Source: Amycolatopsis pretoriensis (GTDB lineage Bacteria; Actinomycetota; Actinomycetes; Mycobacteriales; Pseudonocardiaceae). From it: a stretch of DNA of 64,000 nt. The notes beneath the pieces were generated by a model. That model searched no databases and was not told the origin of the DNA. It was given only the letters and a program-made list of their open reading frames with translations. A program made the translations under genes and the position numbers. Position 1 is the first letter of the stretch. Each line of letters starts with the position of its first letter. Where the stretch lies: positions 124,001 through 188,000 of the forward strand of contig NZ_FNUJ01000013.1 in the NCBI RefSeq assembly GCF_900107925.1. Reading direction: 5' to 3'. Below are positions 55,920 to 64,000 of the stretch, one piece after another.

Positions 55920-57877
55920 CAGGCGGCCTTCCCGGTCCGGGCGCGGACGGCGCTCGCCAGCGATTCGGCGGCGACGTCGGCCAGCGGGACGTGCTCCGCG
56001 CCCAGGTGGGCGGCCAGATCGGCGGCGAGGCCGAGGCGCATCTTGCCGCTCTCGCAGTCCATGACGATGGAGGTCACCCCACCCAGCAGCCCGGCCGCGG
56101 CCTGGGCGCGCGCGACGGCGTCGGGACCGCTGGTGGCGCGACCGTCGGTGACGACGACCAGCAGCGGACGGCGCCGCGGGTCGCGGATCTCCTCGACGCG
56201 CAGCACCCGCGCGGCCTCCAGGAGGCCTTCCGCGAGCGGCGTCCGGCCGCCGGTCGGGAGGCCTTCGAGGCGGGACGCGGCCGCGTCGACGCTGATCGTC
56301 GGCGGCAACGCGAGCTCGGCGGCGTTGCCGCGGAAGGTGACGAGCCCGACCTTGTCGCGGCGCTGGTAGGCGTCGAGCAGCAGCGAGAGGACCGCCGACT
56401 TGACCTCGCGCATGCGGGCCTTCGCGCCCATCGAGCCGGACGCGTCGACGCAGAACAGCACGAGGTTGCCTTCACGCCCTTCGCGCAGCGCGTACCGCAG
56501 GTCCTCCGGGCGCAGCTTGAGCGCGGCACCGGTGCGGCCACGGGACTTCTGGTGCGGTGCCGCAGCTTTCACGGTCGCGACGAGGTGCGGGCGCCCGTCG
56601 CGGACGCTCGCGGGCTGGACGCCGATGGTGCGGCCGCTGTCGGTGATCGCGCGGGAACGGCGGCCACGCTCGCCTTCGCCCATGCCTTTCACGCGGAAGA
56701 CGCGGGCCTTGAACGTTTCGCCGGCGCCGACGGTCTTCTGCTGGCCGCCCGCGTTCTGCTGCGGCTGACCCTGCGGGGCGTCGCCCTGCGGAACTTCCTG
56801 CGGGGCTTCGTCGGGTGCCGAGCCCGAGCCGGGGCCGTCGTCTTCGGGGCCCGGCTGCTGTGACGACTCGGCGTCCTGGAGGGCCTGCTCCAGCTGCTCT
56901 TCGGAGATTCCCGGGGCGTCGAACGGGTTGCGGCGACGCCGGTGCGGCAACGCGAGCCGCGCGGCGACGCGGACGTCGTCGGTGGTCACCTCGTCGCGGC
57001 CGGCCCAGGCCGCGTGCGCGACGGCCGTGCGCGCGGTGACGATGTCCGCGCGCATGCCGTCGACCTCGAAGGACGCGCAGATCTCGGCGATCTGGCGCAG
57101 GGCGTCGTCGGGGAGCTTGACGGCCGGGAGGAGCTTTTGCGCCGACTCGATTTCCTCGGCCAGGCGGGCGTCTTCTTCGGCGTACTGCGCGGCGAAGGCG
57201 TCAGGATCCGCTTCGTAGGCGAGCCGGCGGCGGACGACCTCGACGCGCTGTTCCGGGTCGCGGCTCGAAGCGACCTCGACGGTCAGCCCGAACCGGTCCA
57301 GCAGCTGCGGCCGCAGCTCGCCTTCCTCGGGGTTCATGGTGCCGATCAGCACGAACCGGGCCGCGTGCGACACCGAGACGCCCTCGCGTTCGACGGTCGC
57401 GCGGCCCATCGCGGCGGCGTCGAGCAGGGTGTCGACCAGGTGGTCGTGGAGCAGGTTGACCTCGTCGACGTAGAGCAGGCCGCGGTGCGCGGCGGCTAGG
57501 AGGCCGGGCTGGAAGTCCGTGACGCCTTCGGCGAGGGCGCGTTCGAGGTGCAGCGAGCCGATGACGCGGTCTTCGGCGGCGCCGACGGGCAGTTCGACCA
57601 GCTTCGCCGGCCGTCGGTGGCTCGCCGTGCTGTCGTGCGGACCGTCCGGGCAGAGCGGGTCGGGAGCCCCGGGATCACACGAAAAGCGACAGCCGTCCAC
57701 GACGTCGACGCCCGGCAGCAGACCCGCGAGCGCGCGGACCATGGTCGACTTCGCCGTGCCCTTCTCGCCGCGCACCAGCACGCCGCCGACCGCGGGGGAG
57801 ATCGAGGAGAGGACCAGCGCCAGGCGCAGGTCCGGCAGCCCGACGACGGCGGTGAACGGGTACGGCTTCAACAGCAC
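55919..57877 (-). CDS. Fused magnesium-chelatase-like ChlI/ChlD protein (putative cobaltochelatase partner)
   Basis: This 652-residue protein has a BchI-type AAA+ domain (VLVRGEKGTAKSTMVRALAG Walker A, LLYVDEVNLLHDHLVD Walker B, GTMNPEEGELRPQLLDRFGL), an acidic Pro/Gln-rich linker at ~340-390, and a BchD-type VWA domain with a MIDAS motif DASGSMGAKARM. Actinomycetes lack the separate CobS/CobT chelatase subunits, and such I-D fusions are thought to power CobN for cobalt insertion. The operon context (chlID-cobO-cobB-cobC) supports this. CobN itself is not in the window. Confidence 0.9.
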   Translation of the reverse strand: MLLKPYPFTAVVGLPDLRLALVLSSISPAVGGVLVRGEKGTAKSTMVRALAGLLPGVDVVDGCRFSCDPGAPDPLCPDGPHDSTASHRRPAKLVELPVGAAEDRVIGSLHLERALAEGVTDFQPGLLAAAHRGLLYVDEVNLLHDHLVDTLLDAAAMGRATVEREGVSVSHAARFVLIGTMNPEEGELRPQLLDRFGLTVEVASSRDPEQRVEVVRRRLAYEADPDAFAAQYAEEDARLAEEIESAQKLLPAVKLPDDALRQIAEICASFEVDGMRADIVTARTAVAHAAWAGRDEVTTDDVRVAARLALPHRRRRNPFDAPGISEEQLEQALQDAESSQQPGPEDDGPGSGSAPDEAPQEVPQGDAPQGQPQQNAGGQQKTVGAGETFKARVFRVKGMGEGERGRRSRAITDSGRTIGVQPASVRDGRPHLVATVKAAAPHQKSRGRTGAALKLRPEDLRYALREGREGNLVLFCVDASGSMGAKARMREVKSAVLSLLLDAYQRRDKVGLVTFRGNAAELALPPTISVDAAASRLEGLPTGGRTPLAEGLLEAARVLRVEEIRDPRRRPLLVVVTDGRATSGPDAVARAQAAAGLLGGVTSIVMDCESGKMRLGLAADLAAHLGAEHVPLADVAAESLASAVRARTGKAA

Positions 57878-57925
57878 TCCTCCAGCTCGGCGACCGGCCG
57901 ATCATCGCACAGCGCCCGGCTCGCT

Positions 57926-57931
57926 TAGGGT
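57926..57931 (+). promoter_or_regulatory. Putative -10 box upstream of cobL
   Basis: TAGGGT lies 8 bases before the cobL GTG, in the 62-base divergent gap with the chelatase-like gene. No ribosome site is present, so a leaderless mRNA is likely. No clear -35. Confidence 0.4.
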
Positions 57932-57939
57932 GGGAAATC

Positions 57940-59091
57940 GTGCGCGAAAAATCACGGTTGACGGTGGTGGGGATCGGGGCTGACGGGTGGTCGGGCTTGT
58001 CCGAGCAAGCCCAAGCTCTGGTGCTCGGCGCCGATGTCGTGATCGGGGCGCCGCGGCAGCTGGGATACCTGCCCGAAGATGTCGTGTGCGAGCCGTGGCC
58101 GTCGCCGTTGCTGCCCGGGCTCGACGCGTTGATCGCGGAGCACGAAGGCGCGCGGATCTGCGTCCTGGCCAGCGGCGATCCGTTTTTGTCGGGGGTCGGC
58201 ACTACGCTCGTGGCACATGGATACGAGGTCGAGGCGCTGCCCGCGGTCTCCTCGGTGACACTGGCCCGGGCCCGGCTGGGCTGGTCCGCCGAAGAGACCG
58301 AGGTGGTGACGCTCGTCGGCCGGTCGTCGGCCCGCGTCGCCCGGGTGCTGGCGCCGGGGCGGCGGGTGCTGGTGCTGGGGGCCGACGCGGCGGCGCTGCG
58401 CTCCCTGCTGACCGTGCGCGGGTACGGCGAGAGCGAGCTGTTCGCGCTGGAGAACCTGGGCGGGCCCGACGAACGCATCTCCGACGGCTGGTCGGGGGAT
58501 CCCGGTCCCCTGACGGTCTTCGGGCTGACGTGCGCGGGTCCGGCGCTGCCGTTGATCGGCATCCCGGACGACGTGTACTCGCACGACGGCCAGCTGACCA
58601 AGCGCGACCTGCGGGTGTCGGCGCTGGCCCGGCTCGCGCCGAGCCCCGGCGAGCTGCTGTGGGACGTCGGCGCGGGCGCGGGCAGCCTCGGCATCGAGTG
58701 GTCGCGCCTGCACGGGCTGAACCGCGCGATCGCGATCGAGCGCGATCCCGCGCGGGCGGAGCGGATCGGGCGGAACGCGCTGGACCTGGGCGTACCGGAA
58801 CTGGAGGTGGTGACGGGCGAGGCACCGGAGGCGCTGAGCGCGCTGCCGGCGCCGGACGCGGTGTTCATCGGCGGCGGGGTGACCGTGCCGGGCGTGCTGG
58901 ACGCGTGCCTGGCGACGCAGGCGCGGATCGTCGCGCACGGAGTGACGTTGGAGGCGGAGCAGGTGCTGGCGCGGGCGTACTCGCAGCACGGCGGTGAGCT
59001 GGTGCGGATCGGCGTGGAACGGGCCGGGACGCTCGGCGGCTTCACCGGATGGACGCCGGCTCGCGTCGTGACGCAGTGGAGCAGCCGATGA
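57940..59091 (+). CDS. cobL: Precorrin-6Y C5,15-methyltransferase (decarboxylating), CbiE-CbiT fusion
   Basis: This 383-residue two-domain enzyme has an N-terminal CbiE tetrapyrrole methylase (LTVVGIGADGWSGLSEQAQ, then VLASGDPFLSGVG) and a C-terminal CbiT domain with SAM motif LLWDVGAGAGSLGIEWSRL and AVFIGGGV. It methylates C5 and C15 and decarboxylates the acetate on ring C. GTG start; its stop overlaps cobM (ATGA). Confidence 0.95.
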   Translation: MREKSRLTVVGIGADGWSGLSEQAQALVLGADVVIGAPRQLGYLPEDVVCEPWPSPLLPGLDALIAEHEGARICVLASGDPFLSGVGTTLVAHGYEVEALPAVSSVTLARARLGWSAEETEVVTLVGRSSARVARVLAPGRRVLVLGADAAALRSLLTVRGYGESELFALENLGGPDERISDGWSGDPGPLTVFGLTCAGPALPLIGIPDDVYSHDGQLTKRDLRVSALARLAPSPGELLWDVGAGAGSLGIEWSRLHGLNRAIAIERDPARAERIGRNALDLGVPELEVVTGEAPEALSALPAPDAVFIGGGVTVPGVLDACLATQARIVAHGVTLEAEQVLARAYSQHGGELVRIGVERAGTLGGFTGWTPARVVTQWSSR

Positions 59092-59849
59092 CCGTGCACT
59101 TCGTCGGGGCCGGGCCGGGTGCCGCCGACCTCATCACCGTGCGGGGACGGGACTTGCTCGCCCGCTGCGACGTCTGCCTCTACCCCGGCAGCATGACGCC
59201 GACCGACCTCCTGGCGTACTGCCAGCCGGACGCCGACCTCGTCGACACGGCGAACCTCGCGCTGGAGGCGATCGTCGAGCGGATGGCCGACGCGCACGAC
59301 GCGGGCCGGGACGTGGTCCGGCTGACCTCCGGCGATCCCTCGCTCTACAGCGCCGTCGCCGAGCAGATGCGCCGCCTCGACGCGCGGAACGTGCCCTACG
59401 ACGTCGTCCCCGGCGTACCCGCCTTCGCCGCCTCCGCGGCCGCGCTGAAGCGGGAACTCACCGTGCCCGAAGTCGGTCAGAGCCTGGTGATCACGCGCGT
59501 CCAGGCCCGGTCGACCAAGATGCCGCCGAAGGAAACCCTCGCCGCCTTCGCCGCCACCGAAGCCACCCTCGCGCTGCACCTCGCGATCAACCACGTCGAA
59601 CGCGTCGCCGAGGAACTGACTCCGCACTACGGCGCCGGCTGTCCCGTCGCCGTCGTCGCGCTCGCCACGCAACCCGGCGAGACCGTCGTGCGGGGAGTGC
59701 TCGGCGAGCTGCCGAAACTCGTGCGCGAAGCCGGGATGACCCGGGCCGCGACCATCTTCGTCGGCCGGGTGCTCGCGGCCGCGAACTTCCCCGACAGCTT
59801 CCTCTATTCCAGTGCCCGCGACCGGGCGAACCAACCGGAGTCGTTGTGA
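59088..59849 (+). CDS. cobM: Precorrin-4 C11-methyltransferase
   Basis: This 253-residue tetrapyrrole methylase has VHFVGAGPGAADLITVRG, LYPGSMTPTDLLAYC, VVRLTSGDPSLYSAVAEQM and VVPGVPAFAASAAAL, the CobM/CbiF pattern. It methylates C11 with SAM. It is coupled to cobL by ATGA and to the following oxidoreductase by a 4-bp overlap. Confidence 0.96.
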   Translation: MTVHFVGAGPGAADLITVRGRDLLARCDVCLYPGSMTPTDLLAYCQPDADLVDTANLALEAIVERMADAHDAGRDVVRLTSGDPSLYSAVAEQMRRLDARNVPYDVVPGVPAFAASAAALKRELTVPEVGQSLVITRVQARSTKMPPKETLAAFAATEATLALHLAINHVERVAEELTPHYGAGCPVAVVALATQPGETVVRGVLGELPKLVREAGMTRAATIFVGRVLAAANFPDSFLYSSARDRANQPESL

Positions 59850-60859
59850 CAGAACTGCGTTGGGGCCTGCTGGCCGCCGGGACCATCGCCGCCCACTTCG
59901 CCGCGGGTGTAGACGAAAGCAAGCACGGCACGCTCACCGCCGTCGCGGCCCGGGACAGCGCCCGCGCCCGCGAGTTCGCCACCCGCTTCGAGATCCCGAG
60001 GGCGTACGGCAGCTACGAAGAGCTCCTCGCCGACCCGGACGTCGACGCCGTGTACGTCTCGACGCCGCACGCGCTGCACAAGCAGTGGGCCATCGCCGCG
60101 GCCGAAGCGGGCAAGCACGTGCTGTGCGAGAAGCCGCTGACGCTCACCGCCGCCGACGCCGAAGAGGTCATCGCCGCCGCGCGCGAGCACGACGTCTTCC
60201 TCATGGAGGCGTTCATGTACCGGCTGCACCCGCAGACGCGGCGGCTGGTCGAGCTCATCGCGAGCGGCGCGATCGGCGAGGTCCGCGCGGTCGACACGAC
60301 CTTTTCCTTCGACAGCAACCCGGAAGAGACTGCCCGCCTGTCCGACCCCGCGCTCGGCGGCGGCGGGATCCTCGACGTCGGCTGCTACTGCACGTCCCTG
60401 GCGCGGCTGGTCGCCCAGGCCGCGACCGGGCAGGACGTCGTCGAGCCCACCGAGGTCAGCGGCATGGCGAAGCTGTCCCCGCACGGCGTCGACGAGTACG
60501 CCACCGGACTGCTGCGCCTCCCCGGCGACATCCTCGCGACGATCTCCTGCGGCATCCGGCTCACCCGCGAGGACGGCATCCGCGTCTACGGCTCGACCGG
60601 TCAGCTGTACGTGCCGCGGCCCGCGTGGATCCACCCGCTGCGCAAGCCGGGCGTCTCGCAGATCATCCTCACGCCGGCCGACGGCGAACCGGAGGTCATC
60701 GAGGTCGAAGCGACGCAGGGCGTCTTCGCACGCGAAGCCGATCACGTGGCCACGCACATCGACGACCGGCAAGCCCCGGAGCTGACCTGGGCGGAAACCC
60801 TGGCCAACCTGCGGACGCTCGACCGGTGGCGCGAGGCCGTCGGGTACGGGAAGCCGTGA
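59846..60859 (+). CDS. Gfo/Idh/MocA-family oxidoreductase inside the cob operon
   Basis: This 337-residue dehydrogenase has an N-terminal Rossmann domain (LRWGLLAAGTIAAHFAAGV), the family EKP motif in HVLCEKPLTLTAADAEEVI, and a C-terminal GFO-like domain with GGGGILDVGCYCTSLARLV. Relatives oxidise or reduce sugars and trans-dihydrodiols with NAD(P). It is coupled by 4-bp overlaps to cobM and cobK, so it is transcribed and translated with corrin genes. No step of the standard pathway needs it, so its role is open. Confidence 0.9.
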   Translation: MTELRWGLLAAGTIAAHFAAGVDESKHGTLTAVAARDSARAREFATRFEIPRAYGSYEELLADPDVDAVYVSTPHALHKQWAIAAAEAGKHVLCEKPLTLTAADAEEVIAAAREHDVFLMEAFMYRLHPQTRRLVELIASGAIGEVRAVDTTFSFDSNPEETARLSDPALGGGGILDVGCYCTSLARLVAQAATGQDVVEPTEVSGMAKLSPHGVDEYATGLLRLPGDILATISCGIRLTREDGIRVYGSTGQLYVPRPAWIHPLRKPGVSQIILTPADGEPEVIEVEATQGVFAREADHVATHIDDRQAPELTWAETLANLRTLDRWREAVGYGKP

Positions 60860-61575
60860 TCCTCATCCTCGGCGGCACCGGCGAAGCGCGCACCCTCGCC
60901 GAAGAACTCGTGAAGCGCGACGTTCAGGTGGTGTCCTCGCTGGCCGGACGCGTCGCGCGGCCACGGCTCCCGGTCGGCGAAGTGCGCGTCGGTGGCTTCG
61001 GCGGCGCGGACGGGCTCGCGTCCTGGTTGCGCGAGAACGACGTGAAGGCCGTCGTGGACGCGACGCACCCCTTCGCCGAACGCATCGGCGCGAACGCGGC
61101 GAAAGCGGCCGAACGCACCGGAATCCCCCTGCTCCGGCTCGCCCGGCCGGGCTGGGAACCCGGCGAAGAAGACGTCTGGCACTGGGCGGACGACCTCGAC
61201 GACGCCGCGAAACTGCTCCCCGGCCTGGGCAAGCGTGTCTTCCTCACCAGTGGCCGCCAGGGTTTGCCCGCCTTCGCGCACCTCGACGACCTGTGGTTCC
61301 TGATCCGCTGCGTCGACCCGCCCGAGCCACCGCTGCCGCGGCACCACGAGCTGATCCTCGCCCGCGGCCCGTACGAGGTGGCCGCCGAACGCGCGCTGCT
61401 CGAAAGGGTCGACGTCCTGGTCACCAAGGACTCCGGCGGCCCGCAAACCGAAGCGAAGCTGACCGCGGCCCGGGAACTCGGGAAGCCCGTCCTCGTGGTC
61501 CGGCGGCCGCCGAGACCACGCACCGAAACCGCCGAAACCGTGGCCGAAGCCGTCGAATGGGTCCGCAGCCGATGA
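60856..61575 (+). CDS. cobK: Precorrin-6A reductase
   Basis: This 239-residue CobK/CbiJ enzyme reduces the macrocycle with NADPH. It has ILILGGTGEARTLAEELVKR at the start, VVDATHPFAERIGANAAKAA, and VLVTKDSGGPQTEAKLTAAR, all typical. The GTG at 60856 overlaps the preceding stop (GTGA), and its own stop overlaps bluB. Confidence 0.96.
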   Translation: MILILGGTGEARTLAEELVKRDVQVVSSLAGRVARPRLPVGEVRVGGFGGADGLASWLRENDVKAVVDATHPFAERIGANAAKAAERTGIPLLRLARPGWEPGEEDVWHWADDLDDAAKLLPGLGKRVFLTSGRQGLPAFAHLDDLWFLIRCVDPPEPPLPRHHELILARGPYEVAAERALLERVDVLVTKDSGGPQTEAKLTAARELGKPVLVVRRPPRPRTETAETVAEAVEWVRSR

Positions 61576-62231
61576 TCGAAGAGTTCTACGAAGTCCTCCG
61601 CAAGCGCCGCGACGTCCGCGGCGAGTTCACCGGCGAACCGATCCCGGAAGCAACACTCACCCGGATCCTCGAGGCCGCGCACGCCGCCCCGAGCGTCGGG
61701 CTGACCCAGCCGTGGGACTTCGTGCTGGTCGACGACCACGCGACGCGCGAGACGTTCGCGAAGCACGTCCACGAGGAGCGCGAGGTCTTCGCCGGGCAGC
61801 TCGACGAAGGTCGTGCGAGCACCTTCGCGAACATCAAGATCGAGGGCATCCTCGAGTCCAGTTTGGGCATCGTCGTCACCTACGACCCGGCGCGCGGCGC
61901 ACCCGACGTCCTCGGCCGGCACGCCATCGCCGACGCGGGCCTGTACTCGGTGTGCCTGGCGATCCAGAACCTCTGGCTCGCCGCGACCGCCGAAGGCCTC
62001 GGCGTCGGGTGGGTCAGCTTCTACCGCGAGCCGGTGCTGAGCGAGCTGCTCGGCATCCCGGAGGGCATCCGGCCGGTCGCGTGGCTGTGCGTCGGGCCGG
62101 TCAGCAGGCTGGAAACCGTGCCCGACCTGGAGCGCCACGGCTGGCGCAGCCGCCGTCCCCTGTCCGAGGCCCTCCACCACGGCCGCTTCACGCCGCGTGA
62201 CCCGGGGGTTGCGTCAGCCGCCGACGTCTGA
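61572..62231 (+). CDS. bluB: 5,6-dimethylbenzimidazole synthase
   Basis: This 219-residue flavin-destructase converts reduced FMN and oxygen into DMB, the lower ligand of B12. It has an LRKRRDVRGEFTGEPIP-like start with the FMN-binding Arg set, LEAAHAAPSVGLTQPWDFVL, and GLGVGWVSFYREPVLSELLG. It is last in the plus-strand cob operon. CobT at 50080 uses the product. Confidence 0.94.
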   Translation: MIEEFYEVLRKRRDVRGEFTGEPIPEATLTRILEAAHAAPSVGLTQPWDFVLVDDHATRETFAKHVHEEREVFAGQLDEGRASTFANIKIEGILESSLGIVVTYDPARGAPDVLGRHAIADAGLYSVCLAIQNLWLAATAEGLGVGWVSFYREPVLSELLGIPEGIRPVAWLCVGPVSRLETVPDLERHGWRSRRPLSEALHHGRFTPRDPGVASAADV

Positions 62232-62236
62232 CCCGT

Positions 62237-62242
62237 TAGCGT
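62237..62242 (+). promoter_or_regulatory. Putative -10 box of the emb gene, leaderless
   Basis: TAGCGT lies 7 bases before the ATG at 62250, only 5 bases after the bluB stop codon. No ribosome site is visible. Confidence 0.4.
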
Positions 62243-62249
62243 TGCGCCG

Positions 62250-64000
62250 ATGCGTCTGATTGCCGTAGCGCTGGGGCTGCTCTCGGCCTTGTGCGCGCTG
62301 GCTTTCCCCTTCCTGCCGGTGGTGCAGGACACGGCGGAGGTCGTCTGGCCGACCGGCAGCGACACCCGCTCCGTCAACGCGCCCTTGACCGGGTACTGGG
62401 CCCAGGACCTGCGCGCCGAACTGCCGTGCGCGGCCATCCGTTCGGTCGACACGCGCACGAACGGCCCGGGCCTGCTGTTCGCCACCGTGCCCGACGGCCG
62501 CACCGACCCGAACGCCGGCAAGGGCGTCGGCCTGCAGCTGCGCGTCGACAACGGCGTGCTGTTCGCCTCCAGCCAGGGCCAGCAGATCGCCCAGCAGCCG
62601 CTGCCCGCCGAGAAGTGCGACGTCGAGCTGGACGTCGACGCGACGCAGATGACCCTGGCCGTGGCCGGGACGCCGATCTTCCACGCCGGCGGCGACGTCC
62701 GGCCCCGCGTGGTCGGCATCTACTCCTCGATCAACTCGAGCAAGGACCCGATCGCCGGCCTACACGTCTCGGTCGTGCCGGACACCCGCTACCAGACGTC
62801 GCCGACCGCGCTGAAGATCGGCGTCGGCGTGGTCGCCATCCTGTCGCTGATCGGCTGCATGATCGCGGTCTGGCGCCGCGACTCCGGCACCGCGAGACGC
62901 GCGCCGCGCTGGGCGCCGGTCGGCTGGTGGCGGCTGACGATGCGCGACGCGACGGTGATCACCGCGCTCGGCGCGTGGGTCTTCATCGGGCCGGTGACCT
63001 CGGACGACGGCTACATCCTCACGATGGCCCGCGTCACCGAGCAGACCGGGTTCCTCACGAACTACCACCGCTGGTTCGGGGTCGCCGAGGCGCCGTTCGG
63101 CTGGTTCTACCACGTCTTCGAGCTCATGGCGCACGTCAGCGTGGTGCCGCCGTGGATCCGGCTGCCGTCGTTCCTGCTCGGCGTGCTCAGCTGGCTGCTG
63201 ATCAGCCGCGAGGTGATGCCGCGCCTCGGCACCCAGATCCGCACCAGCCGCCCGGCCAGCTGGGCCGCGGCGACGGTGTTCCTGATCTGGTGGATGCCCT
63301 ACAACAACGGCGTCCGCCCGGAACCGGTGGCCGCGCTCGGCTCGCTGCTGGCGATCTGCGCGGTGGAGCGCACGCTGGTGACGCGCCGGCTGCTGCCGAT
63401 GTGCCTCGGCCTGACCGCGGCCGGGTTCACCCTGGCGGCGACGCCGACCGGGCTGATCGCGGTGGCGCCGTTCCTGGTCGCCGCGCGCCCGCTGTTCAAG
63501 CTGATCCGCCAGCGCGCGATCGAAAACGGCTGGCTCCCGGTGCTCGCGCCGATCGCCGCGGCCGGGCTGCTCGTGCTGGTCGTCGTGTTCGCCGACCAGA
63601 CGTTCGCGACCGTCCAGGAGGCGACCCGGATCCGGACCCAGGTCGGCCCGAACCTGTCGTGGTTCCAGGAGCTGGCGCGCTACCAGCTGCTGTTCGAGAG
63701 CCTGCCGGACGGCTCGGCGCCGCGCCGGTTCCCGGTGCTGCTGGTCGTGCTCTGCACGGCCACCTGCCTGGTGGTGCTGCTGCGCCGCGGCCGCATCCCC
63801 GGCGCGTCGCTCGGCCCTGCCCGCCGCCTGATCGGCACGACCGCGCTGTTCTTCCTGCTCCTGGCCCTGACGCCGACGAAGTGGACGCACCACTTCGGCG
63901 CGTTCGCCGCGGTCGGCGCCTCGATGGCCGCGCTGGCCGCGCTCGCGACCAGCTCGACGGTGCTGCGGTCCAAACGCAACCGCGCGGCCTTCCTCGCGGC
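62250..64000 (+). CDS. Arabinosyltransferase (EmbA/B/C family), 5' part
   Basis: The frame is open from an ATG at 62250 to the window edge (583 codons), so the gene is cut at its 3' end. It is a GT-C membrane glycosyltransferase: an N-terminal helix (LIAVALGLLSALCALAFPFL), a ~150-residue extracytoplasmic jelly-roll-like domain (AEVVWPTGSDTRS, then DLRAELPCAAIRSVD), and multiple membrane helices with the catalytic-loop region PVTSDDGYILTMARV and FLTNYHRWFGVAEAPFGW. It transfers arabinose from decaprenyl-phospho-arabinose to build cell-wall arabinan. Which of embA, embB or embC it corresponds to cannot be settled from this part. Confidence 0.92.
   Translation, partial: MRLIAVALGLLSALCALAFPFLPVVQDTAEVVWPTGSDTRSVNAPLTGYWAQDLRAELPCAAIRSVDTRTNGPGLLFATVPDGRTDPNAGKGVGLQLRVDNGVLFASSQGQQIAQQPLPAEKCDVELDVDATQMTLAVAGTPIFHAGGDVRPRVVGIYSSINSSKDPIAGLHVSVVPDTRYQTSPTALKIGVGVVAILSLIGCMIAVWRRDSGTARRAPRWAPVGWWRLTMRDATVITALGAWVFIGPVTSDDGYILTMARVTEQTGFLTNYHRWFGVAEAPFGWFYHVFELMAHVSVVPPWIRLPSFLLGVLSWLLISREVMPRLGTQIRTSRPASWAAATVFLIWWMPYNNGVRPEPVAALGSLLAICAVERTLVTRRLLPMCLGLTAAGFTLAATPTGLIAVAPFLVAARPLFKLIRQRAIENGWLPVLAPIAAAGLLVLVVVFADQTFATVQEATRIRTQVGPNLSWFQELARYQLLFESLPDGSAPRRFPVLLVVLCTATCLVVLLRRGRIPGASLGPARRLIGTTALFFLLLALTPTKWTHHFGAFAAVGASMAALAALATSSTVLRSKRNRAAFLA

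Noticed and set aside
1..64000. CRISPR arrays, tRNA/rRNA genes, insertion sequences, integrases
   Set aside because: No regularly spaced repeats, no tRNA-like cloverleaf noticed, and no transposase or integrase reading frame on either strand.

Overview
The window is high-GC actinomycete DNA. It has dense genes, many GTG starts, ATGA/GTGA stop-start overlaps and an Emb-type arabinosyltransferase at the right edge. That combination (arabinogalactan cell wall, many P450s, large cobalamin locus) suggests Pseudonocardiaceae, most likely Amycolatopsis or a close relative. The genus is my inference.

Layout: 1-344 is the 3' end of mtnA. 341-3785 holds two P450-ferredoxin pairs around a PadR regulator, with a perfect 20-bp palindrome and a second inverted repeat in the divergent promoter. 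3823-9866 holds a TetR regulator, an APH-like kinase, a large FAD/Fe-S dehydrogenase and a GAF histidine kinase/LuxR response regulator pair.

The most interesting region is 9998-21265, an eleven-gene, nearly gapless operon. It encodes a GGPP synthase, a class II diterpene cyclase (DXDTT type), a P450, a sulfotransferase-fold protein, a methyltransferase, then four genes in the same order as the Campylobacter jejuni capsule phosphoramidate genes Cj1418-Cj1417-Cj1416-Cj1415 (L-glutamine kinase, gamma-glutamyl-CDP-amidate hydrolase, CTP:phosphoglutamine cytidylyltransferase, CDP-amidate kinase), a PHP phosphatase and a class I terpene synthase. I propose that it builds a labdane/halimane-type diterpenoid carrying a (possibly O-methylated) phosphoramidate. 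The sulfotransferase-fold protein would use the PAPS-like donor 3'-phospho-CDP-amidate, and the PHP enzyme would remove the cytidine 3',5'-bisphosphate by-product. The sulfotransferase-like protein keeps the residues expected to bind the 3'-phosphate but lacks the usual Lys and His, which fits this reading.

21406-27820 is a branched-chain amino-acid type ABC transporter (livFGHM plus binding lipoprotein), a Leu/Val dehydrogenase and a divergent Lrp regulator. 27936-32415 holds a small Cys-rich protein, a GNAT acetyltransferase, a secreted GH92 mannosidase with twin LacI-type operators, and a frameshifted YigZ-family gene. 32949-38964 is gltBD. 39023-45212 holds an NAD-epimerase with a divergent TetR and paired operators, an ArsR-like regulator, a secreted ricin-type lectin, a DyP peroxidase and a ROK kinase, with a G-rich direct repeat between the last two.

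45258-62231 is a cobalamin region: a B12 riboswitch upstream of cbtB-cbtA, then cobQ, cobD, cobU, cobT, cobS, cobC, cobB, cobO, a fused Mg-chelatase-like ChlI/ChlD protein, cobL, cobM, a Gfo/Idh/MocA oxidoreductase, cobK and bluB. A WYL regulator, a VOC protein and a truncated septum-formation-like remnant lie inside it. No cobN is present in the window. 62250 to the end is the 5' part of an emb arabinosyltransferase gene.
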